Assembly: GCA_910589415.1 (NCBI GenBank) | Contig: OU342636.1 | Coordinates: 40,873,735-40,937,734, forward strand | Source of the DNA: Malachius bipustulatus | Lineage: Eukaryota > Arthropoda > Insecta > Coleoptera > Melyridae | Direction of reading: 5' to 3' | Length of the DNA stretch: 64,000 bases | Shown here: positions 56,445-64,000 of the stretch, one piece after another | How positions within the stretch are numbered: position 1 is the stretch's first letter | How the letters are laid out: every line of letters begins with the position of its first letter | Translations under genes and position numbers: made by a program | Notes under the pieces: model-generated | The model's database searches: none | What the model was told of the DNA's origin: nothing | The model's input: the letters and a program-made list of their open reading frames with translations, nothing else

Positions 56445-57640
56445 TATTCAGTAATTCACTTCTGCATATGATAGCAGTGTTACTCACATAGATAGGAGGA
56501 TGGGTGGTAATCTTTTTGGCGGGAAAATTTGACCGAATCACGTTTGGTGGTGTCAATTAAATCTTACAAGCTTAGCCACCCCCTTGTTTTAAACTATTTT
56601 CAATTCACCAAATCACACGAAACTTCTTTTGAGTGGACTAGTCTAAGTTCTTCACTCTGGGTTGATGGAAATTATCTGTTTGGAAAAAAAGGGAAATGAA
56701 GAATGTTATTTTTTCTAAATTAAATTACGAATAGCCTTATAGTTAAAGTAGACCGTCAGAAAGCAGCAGAAACAGGATTGGGGCTAAAACATCAGTTTTC
56801 TAGGAAACACTAGAGTCCAACGAGTAGACAGCTAAATTACAAAGCACAAACGACCATATACCCGATTCAATCTTCTAACCTTGAGTCTAACATTTTTGAC
56901 ATCAGTAAGTCACCGTAAGAACCTTTTTCTTGCAATAATTCTTATTAGTGACTATGCTATCACTTTCTCTGAAAGTATTTTTGTTGAAATAATCTGGATA
57001 TCTATAGGTTTTTGATGAGTTCTGATTTGTAATTTAAGTTCTGCTAGAGTAAGTGCGTTTGAATTTATTTTTGAGTTGAATGTGGGGGGTGGAACGGAAT
57101 GTACCAGATTGGATGCAAACCAAACCTCTCAAATTACAATATGCAATATTATTGCAGAACGCTAAGACATATTGGGTTTTATTGTGTTTTGTTATATGGA
57201 TGAAGTGGTAACATTTCGTCCGCCTCAAAATCTATAGTGGAACTGCATCAGGGCGAGATTGTAATAAATTAGTTCTACCCGCTTGGGCGTATTGTGCAGA
57301 AAGAAGCATTTGAAACATGTTAAATAGAAAAATATAATGAGTAATTATCAGAACTGTTTTTCTAAAAGCCCATCTCCCACTTACTATATACATATCCAGA
57401 TCAAAATAAAATTCTTCAGAGGTCATGAGGTCATCTCGAGAACATGAGTTTTTGTAGGTTTATGCCCATGGAGACTTCTGATCTATTCATCGAATACCAC
57501 CGATTTCTGTAAGGATTCTGCGGGGTCCTTCATGAGTCATGCGGGGTCATTCTGCCAATGACCGATTTTGATGAGATTCTACATATCTAAAATATTTTTA
57601 GTCGCTCGCCTATACCGGAACTCGCTATTAACTTTGTTAT
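56445..57640. other. No gene; contains second copy of the 34320 repeat at 57430-57580
   Basis: Short frames at 57034-57228 and 57232-57426 without a known domain. From 57430 the sequence TCTCGAGAA..GCCCATGGAGACTTC matches 34320-34480. Confidence 0.5.
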
Positions 57641-57880
57641 TTGCAATCAATAATTTTTTTATTTTTTTTTATTTAATAATGCTACAATCTGGTCAGTGAC
57701 CAATGAGTAACGTTTTTCTCACTTAATCTACTAAGTTAGTCAAGCCTAAAAACCAAAAAAAAAACATCCACTGATGTTCCTATAGCAAATTTTAGTTATC
57801 AATTAAGGTACAATCTCTGCGCACCAAACAGTCTGCACTTAGTCGTTTTTCACAAGATTTGTTTACACAATTAAATCACT

Positions 57881-58094
57881 TCACACTAACTCATGAGGTT
57901 TCGTCCTGTTGAGTCTTCTTCTCTGGTTTGAACTATCCAGAAGCTGGATGGCCTCAATATTTTCATGTTGGAGAAGTCTTTCTTCATGGCTTCTTGCAAA
58001 TCTCTTTATTTCCTTATCTATATACTCCACCCGGAGGTCTCTATGGAGGTCTTCATTACGGATATACCAAGGTGCATTTACAATTCCCCTTAGC
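57881..58094 (-). pseudogene. LINE ORF2 C-terminus
   Basis: Reads LRGIVNAPWYIRNEDLHRDL, then VEYIDKEIKRFARSHEERL and ends near KPHELV. This is the standard ORF2 C-terminal end of insect Jockey-type elements (NAPWYVxNxxLHxDL). It joins the 59083-59235 part once the 978-bp insertion and one ACTTT are removed; the junction is in frame. Confidence 0.9.
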
Positions 58095-58099
58095 ACTTT

Positions 58100-59077
58100 A
58101 CACCTCGTACGTACCGGCTAAATGCCAGCGACACGGAGACAACGGCGGGCGCGCGCAGTGAGTGAGTGATAGTAGCGTTTAGTGCAATGCAACACGGCCG
58201 GCTGGCGGCCTCGAGTTTCGTCAACATCGATTGTCGAATTCCAACCCGGAACGCAGGTGAACACGTTTTCACCTTCCTTTCTCTCCTGGAAATTCGCTCA
58301 GGAAGGTCCACGCAAATACCTGTTGCGAATAATAGACAATGGCGTCTTGAATTTACTGTTCATTATTATAACCATCCCTCACGTTTTTGGCTTGGTGAGT
58401 GTTGTAGAATGATTTTGTTCATTGTGCTAGAATTATACCGATCATATTTTCTTAATACCGTATGCTAATTTTAATTCTTTTAAATCCGATCGAGTTTCGC
58501 TCCGCTTGTAAAATTTCGCCGATCACATTTTTGATCTTAACCTATCTTGAGGACGGGACATCATTTTATGTACCCTCGGCAAGCAGACTCGATCGGACCG
58601 TTCATTAATGCAAGAGTGTTTCTGATACCAATGAAATTACAGCTTTTTCCCTGGAGGCAATCTTTTTCTTGGAGGCAATCTTTATCTCTGGAGGCAATTT
58701 TTTCCTGAAGGCAATTTTTCTCTCAAACAAGAAGGCTGATGTTACCTGAGACACCTGAGAAGTTTACCACCAACTAAACTTCCACCATCACACCGGAGAC
58801 CCTATGAAGATAAGTGCCCTTGTGAACCATCAGTATCCGATCCATTCATTCGCCTAGCACCGCACGCTCTTGTTTCTTATTATCTGTTAACCGTGCTCAA
58901 GAGTCTGTGATAACATCTGTGATTTTATTTTAATAAAGAGTACCTGTTGTTCTGCTGACCTGCTTGTTATTGTTGACCCTCTTAGACTATCGACTCAACC
59001 TACGACCCTTGTTTTTTTTTCTGTCTCATGCTCTCAGCGACTATTTTTCCCCTCTAGGGGTTAAATAGTTCGTTTCA
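58100..59077 (+). mobile_element. 978-bp insertion in the LINE, flanked by ACTTT; solo-LTR-like
   Basis: ACTTT stands at 58095-58099 and 59078-59082, and removal of one copy plus the insert restores the LINE frame exactly. The insert begins ACACCTCGTACG and ends GTTCGTTTCA, so it does not show TG...CA ends in this reading. A 5-bp duplication, a GC-rich first 150 bp and an AATAAA at 58932 in a T-rich 3' part suit a solo LTR of a Gypsy- or BEL-like element. About 75 bp (58508-58585) recur inverted at 63925-64000. Confidence 0.75.
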
Positions 59078-59082
59078 ACTTT

Positions 59083-59270
59083 ATTTTGAAAAGTTTGAAT
59101 TACGTTGATGTTGGTCGATTTGGCACATCCCCACAACTGTATGCCGTACGTCCACACAGGTTTTAAAATTTGCTTGTAAAGAAGGAGCTTGTTATGCGTT
59201 GATAACACTGAGGATCTTCCCAGCAACCAGTACATTTTTTTATATTTGATATTTAGTTCTTCTCGTTTTT
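59083..59270 (-). pseudogene. LINE ORF2 segment after the polymerase domain
   Basis: KREELNIKYKKMYWLLGR, then STHNKLLLYKQILKPVWTYG and IQLWGCAKSTN. This is the well-known 'YKxxLKPxWxYGIQLWG' block downstream of the Jockey reverse transcriptase. Frame ends at the ACTTT insertion. Confidence 0.9.
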
Positions 59271-59284
59271 TTTTTTCTTTTTTT

Positions 59285-60942
59285 TTTCTTTCTGATCATT
59301 CAATCATTCAGCAATAATGCTGGTTCTAAGTGAAAACATAATACAGAAACAAACTAATCCTGTAATAAGCAACAAAAACACTGATTGGGCGAGCTTTAGA
59401 CAAATGCTACAGGTTATAAAATAAATCTGAATGCACTACTTAAAACCAATGAAGACCTTGAGAAAGAAGTGGAAAAATTCAACAGAAATATTCAAACAAC
59501 AGCCTGGGAATGCACTCCAGAAATTAAACGACGACTGAAGGGCTGTAACTATCCTGAAGAGATCAGACGGCTGGTATTGAAAAAAAGAAAAGCAAGAAGA
59601 AAATGGTTCCAGACTAGAGCTCCTCAAGACAAAACTAACTTGAACAACATCACGCAACAACTAAAAAGAGAAATTAAAGAATTTAAAGAAGAATCTATCA
59701 GTTCCTATCTGAGTAGCCTAAGCAATGACTGTTCTACTAACTACGCTTTGCGGAAGACGACCAAAAGATTAAAGAGGCCAATAATGCAGATACCGCCAAT
59801 TAAACATGAAAATGGTACCTGGATTAGAAGTAATGAACATAAAGCGGAATGTTTTGCGACCCATCTAGAAAAAACCTTCCAACCACATGACATGTACGAA
59901 GAAGAAATGTTGCAGGAAAATATTCCACAAAATGAAGAAGATATAAGCCCAATAACTCTAAAGGAAGTTACCAATGAAATTAAATATTTAAATTCAAGAA
60001 AAGCTCCTGGATTCGACTTGATAACAGGAAAAGTATTAAAAGAACTACCAAGAAAAGCGCTTGTTAAGCTGACTCACCTCATCAATGCTGCTATTAGACT
60101 AAAATATGTTCCTCTACTATAGAAAGTTGCGGAAATAATCATGATATCTAAGCCAGGCAAACCATCACAAGTTTCCTCTTATAGGCCCATTTCATTACTG
60201 CCTGTTGTATCCAAGTTATTCGGAAAACTACTCCTCAGAAGAATGAAACCAATTATTGAAAAAAAAAATTTAATCCCTAATCATCAGTTTGGATTTCGAC
60301 AAAAACACTCTACCATAGATCAACTTCATAGAGTTACCAACATTATAGAAAATGCACTTGAAGAGAGAAAAGTTTGCTCAGCTATATTTCTTGACGTGGA
60401 GCAGGCATTTGATTAGGGTTTGGCATAAAGGATTAATACATAAATTAACTTCCATTCTTCCCAAACAATATTCAGACATCTTAAAATCGTACTTAACCGA
60501 GAGGTACTTTAGAGTCAAACAGGATGACTGTTACTCCGAGCTTAAGGGAATTAACGCCGGAGTTCCACAGGGAAGTGTCCTGGGTCCGATCCTCTACCTC
60601 CTTTATATGAGTGATTTACCAGAATTGAAAAATCTCGCTATAGCTACTTTCGCCGACGACACCGCTATCCTAGCAGAGGGCGAAGACAATAGAGAAACGG
60701 CTAATAAATTGCAAAATGCGATAAATACATTGAATAAATGGACTACGAAATGGAAGATAAAATTGAACGAGGGTAAGTTGAATTGAACAATACACGTTGA
60801 TTTCACTAACAAACAAGTTGACCATCTACCAATAAATGTAAATGGGAGAGAAGTCCCGTATTCTAATACAGCCAAATACCTTGGCTTAACATTAGACGCC
60901 AAATTGCGGTGGAAAGCTCATGTAAAAAAAAACGAGAAGAAT
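59285..60942 (+). pseudogene. LINE ORF2: endonuclease end, reverse transcriptase (inverted half)
   Basis: Starts at the endonuclease's last catalytic block (SDHS at about 59291, followed by an 8-base duplication), then AIMLVLSENIIQ. The linker runs to 59990. Reverse transcriptase: LNSRKAPGFDLITGKVLKEL, ISKPGKPSQVSSYRPISLLP, NHQFGFRQKHSTIDQLHRV, FLDVEQAFD (catalytic Asp), GVPQGSVLGPILYLLYMSDL (about 60559) and FADD at 60649-60660. AKYLGLTLDAKLRW follows. Breaks: one frameshift near 59405, TAG at 60120-60122, a frameshift at 60412-60416, TGA at 60784-60786 and one lost base at 60924. The few lesions mark a fairly recent death. Confidence 0.92.
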
Positions 60943-60944
60943 AA

Positions 60945-61716
60945 ATAAATATGAATATTATTGCATTTTTGGATGTTGCGTCAAATTCTTGATTAAATTC
61001 ATGGAAAGTATCATATCTAAAAAATCAATACTTTTTTTTAAATTGGTTAAACGTCAGCTATGATCCTTTTAAAAATATTTTTAAACTTTTCAACTTTAAT
61101 GATTGGTAATTATACAAAGGGGATGTTGACCACTGCGTAAATTTCACGTAACTAGACACATAGCCTTTTTTTTTCTGATTTTATAATAACATATCTAACT
61201 TAAATGAATCTGTCATTGTAGTGCCTGAGGACGTAAATAATAAATTTTTTTCGAAATCTTGCTAGTAGCAACAACGTTTTAATCATTATTGCAACCCTAT
61301 TGACTGAATTCCCAATACATCAAGACACTTTTTGAGTTAGTAAACTTTTTTTGTTAAATTTGACAAATTAGTTCGATCTAAGAAATAGTAATATATCGGG
61401 TATTTATAAACAAAAAGATCTATAAATTTATACTTGGAACACTTTGATTGAGGATTGAATTATTGAGGATTGAAAATAAGGATTTGCATTTCAGAAAATG
61501 AAAGGACATTTGGTCGCTTTACAGGGTGTTTAATTGACGCGAGTGACTAGTGGGTACCTACTTGCTTTAGGTACCATATGAAGGGCCTATGTTAAGTACA
61601 AGGCTTTATTACCGTTATTATAAAATTCTTGCGTAGTTTTATTACCATAATCTGTTTGCTGGCTGGACTGCTGGAGTATACAAGTAGAATCGTCCTCAAA
61701 AATGTCCTCAGTTTGC
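60945..61716. other. No gene; one isolated CAGGGTG end
   Basis: AT-rich. ACAGGGTGTTTAATTGACGC at 61522 looks like a single foldback-element end without a partner. Confidence 0.5.
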
Positions 61717-62500
61717 GTTACCAGGCCCAAATTTAGTACCTATTATACGAAATTCGATAGAGGACCATTAAGAGATGGTTGGTCCAAATTTGCAGCACAG
61801 TGCGAACAATTTTTGAAAAATTATGCAAAAAAGCGGGCTTTTCATATTTTCACATATGTCGCATATAATTGGTACATATAATTTTCTTCGTTGTGGAATT
61901 ACCTACATTTTTATGCACATAATTTTTTGTTACTCAGATAAATAAAAAAAATATTGAAGTTTAAAGTTAAAACTTTTTATTCCGAATAAGTTTTTTTGCA
62001 AATTAGGTACTTACTGGAAAACCTTAATAGTTTTTTGAAGAACAGTAAATAACAGTTACGTTGATTGGTCCATCATGAAAATCCGATAAACGAGTCTCCG
62101 GTAACCTACGCGCGAAATGATGCATGTCGAAAATTGGATGCACTTTTTTTCATTGATTTTTTTCATCTTTTGTGATGGAATTTTAGTGTGTATCTCTTTT
62201 ATTCATGAAAGTGAGTTTTGCGTGATATATTGAGTTTTGTTAGTGCAGGTTTTCCCGGTGCTATCACGTGCGTGCTTACTCGCTGCGTGAAAACTTCGAT
62301 CACCGGCTTGGTCCACCGACCGTTTTCGTCAGTGCTGTTCCTGTTTCATTCCACAGCACATGACTGAAAATTAATAACTGCTTTTTTTGTGAAAAATCTC
62401 CAAGGTCAGGCAAAGTTGAGGAGTGCTGCAAATTTGGATTTAACATCTCTTAATGGTCCTCTATCGAATTTCGTATAGTAAAAAATTTGGGCATGGTAAC
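61717..62500. mobile_element. 784-bp inverted-repeat element, arms about 80 bp
   Basis: GTTACCAGGCCCAAATTT (from 61717) pairs with the complement of AAATTTGGGCATGGTAAC (to 62500). Both arms include TACGAAATTCGATAGAGGAC and CATTAAGAGATG and end in CCAAATTTGCAGCAC. The centre (about 62090-62350) is GC-richer than the surroundings. Target duplication unclear. Confidence 0.75.
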
Positions 62501-62689
62501 GAAAACTCAAAATACCATTCTGCTGGCCTAATAATAGTGTTCTATAATAACTTTTTGTTAGAAAATGCATGTGAGTGATTCATGGCTAATCGACTTTAGG
62601 CAAACCCAGACAAAACGCAGACCATCATCTCTTGTTCAGGATGAAAGGGTCGCAGCTATCAGTCCTCTGCGAGGTTGCTCGGCATTATA

Positions 62690-63081
62690 CAGGGTGATCT
62701 ATTAGCTCACCATGAAATTATGACAAGTGAAATAGGGGCGATTAAAAAAAGAAAGAATAATCATGTAATTATGTCCTATTTCAATTATTTACGGAGTTCC
62801 AGGACCTCAAAGTTTCCTGCATAAGGAGTCAAGTTAAGAATATTTATTCAACAAATATTTAACTTTTTATATAAAAAAATTCGCTGGTAGAGGGACAATT
62901 TTTTTTCTTAAATAAACTAACGGGTAAAACCAAGGTAAAATTAAATGCATATTCTTAAACTCGCTCCTTATGCAGAAAAATTTGAAGTCCTGTAAAAATA
63001 CTACAAATTGGACATATTCTTTTTTAAATAATCTCACCTTTCACTTGTCACAATTTGATGATGAGCTGATAGAACACCTTG
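62690..63081. mobile_element. 392-bp CAGGGTG foldback element
   Basis: CAGGGTGATCTATTAGCTCA at the left, CAAGGTGTTCTATCAGCTCA on the reverse strand at the right, TA on each side (62688-62689, 63082-63083). Arms about 165 bp, more diverged than those of the 30-33 kb copies, so older. Confidence 0.85.
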
Positions 63082-63924
63082 TATACTGACTGTATAAAAT
63101 TGAAATAGATATTTTTAAACTTAATAAATTACTGTTTAATAAGTCACTTTAGCCCTAAAGTCACTTAAAACGCTAGTTGAAAACAATAGTAACCAGGCTT
63201 TAAGTTTAAAGGTGACTTCAATCTTCTTATGTAACGGGCAATTCTAATAATTTCTTTCCTTTGATTGATGAAAACGCATTTCTTTTCCTTTAAAAGTTAA
63301 CGGTGATAGTTTTCGGTTAATCGGGTTTTTTGACCTAAATTTTGACAAAAGATTATTTGGAGTTCCGCAAAAACAAGTCTGAAGTCGGTACAATCTTTAT
63401 ATTAAGGAAAAGAAAACAGAATCGAGCCCATAAAAGACTGAAAAATTGTACATGGACTCCTGACTTTAGTTTCCATATGCACTGAGCGAAAAAGGGACGT
63501 AAATATAACGAAAACGTACGTTGTATCAATGAATTTTAACATGGAAACTCGTCCAACGTACAAGTTTATTCTCTCAACGAAAAGGAAATCATTAATCTAT
63601 GAACGTATTCACTGACCAAGTCTTTGATTCGTTGAAGAACGAACAAGTTGTTGTATTAACGAATTTTATTCATTGAGGAGTAGAGGGTTACTTTCGTGTA
63701 TGCAACGAATTTTTTTCGTTAGAACAATGAATGCTATGTTATTATTTGATGACCATGATTCGTTGATTTTATAATTCTAAATGGTTGGTTTACGTACACT
63801 GATCATAGTTTCGTGGATCCATATACACTGTCATTATGAATATTTACATTGTTGTAAAGAAACATTTAACGTTAATAATATGAATAATTTTAATAACTTA
63901 ACGTTTTTTATTCATTCCTATAAT

Positions 63925-64000
63925 GAAATTGCCGAGGGTACATAAAATGATGTCCCGTCCTCAAGATATGTTGAGATCAAACATGTGAACGGCAAAGTTT
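63925..64000 (-). mobile_element. Inverted partial copy of the 58100 insertion
   Basis: The complement contains CTTGAGGACGGGACATCATT and TTTATGTACCCTCGGCA, as at 58546-58582. The copy runs off the window edge, so its nature cannot be settled here. Confidence 0.75.

Larger units (their letters stand above)
57655..60942 (-). mobile_element. Jockey-like LINE with inverted 5' half (twin-priming structure)
   Basis: The 3' half (57655-59270) reads on the minus strand and ends in an A-rich tail (T-rich at 57652-57671). The 5' half (about 59285-60942) reads on the + strand. The 5' half ends A-H-V-K-K-(K)-R-E-E at 60910-60942, and the 3' half begins K-R-E-E-L-N-I-K-Y at 59285-59255. Re-inverting the 5' half would therefore give one continuous ORF2. 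An 18-base stretch AAAAAAAACGAGAAGAA is present at both broken ends. This is what twin priming during reverse transcription produces. A clear target duplication was not found. Confidence 0.85.

Noticed and set aside
59469..60122. Longest frame (217 aa) as an intact host gene
   Set aside because: It is the linker and N-terminal polymerase region of a LINE ORF2; the reading continues past its stop codon into conserved reverse-transcriptase blocks.
63480..63730. Tandem repeats of CAACGAATTTTATTC-like units
   Set aside because: Similar short motifs recur but no constant period could be established.

Overview
This is a 64 kb stretch of an AT-rich animal nuclear genome, almost certainly from an insect. 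Hemiptera (Sternorrhyncha) or Lepidoptera would both fit. The evidence is the dense 'taggtacctacct'-type simple sequence, the decayed non-LTR reverse transcriptases, a DUF4817-type DDE transposase relic of a kind common in insects, tRNA-derived SINEs and swarms of TA-flanked foldback DNA transposons. I find no intact protein-coding host gene, no rRNA, no convincing functional tRNA, no CRISPR array and no bacterial-style operon. Most open reading frames here are chance or the shadow of repeats. The window is best read as an intergenic or intronic transposon graveyard.

Layout. 0-5 kb: a PIF/Harbinger-like MITE, LINE 3'-end fragments, and two near-identical 574-bp elements 46 bp apart, each with its own perfect 8-bp target duplication, lying inside a larger inverted repeat. 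5-14 kb: mostly featureless AT-rich DNA with three palindromic elements. 14-19 kb: back-to-back large palindromes and a roughly 650-bp tandem array. 19-27 kb: a SINE with a 12-bp target duplication, two decayed LINE reverse transcriptases, a CpG-rich foldback element and a DDE transposase pseudogene with an internal deletion. 29-38 kb: a run of foldback elements whose ends read CAGGGTG, plus 11-bp and 20-bp tandem repeats. 39-47 kb: a tRNA-like relic, a second complete SINE with an 11-bp duplication, and a reverse-transcriptase relic holding an 18-base G/C homopolymer. 48-53 kb: a third LINE relic split by an 879-bp foldback element, then a 1.2 kb palindrome with arms of about 515 bp. 54.8-56.4 kb: a small LTR retrotransposon with both 206-bp LTRs, primer-binding site and polypurine tract recognisable; its 3' LTR carries a LINE fragment with its own duplication. 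57.6-60.9 kb: a Jockey-like LINE whose 5' half is inverted relative to its 3' half, as expected from twin priming; the 3' half was later split by a 978-bp insertion flanked by ACTTT. 61-64 kb: two more inverted-repeat elements and a second copy of part of that insertion.

How the pieces relate. The most informative pattern is nesting: SINE into repeat, LINE into LTR, LTR-like insert into LINE, foldback element into LINE. This gives relative ages from sequence alone. The repeated families are the TA-flanked CAGGGTG foldback elements (at least ten copies), a SINE family whose members share a 3' domain but have different tRNA-like heads, and several dispersed unnamed repeats. Coordinates marked approximate were read by eye. 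Family assignments rest on motif recognition, not on searches.
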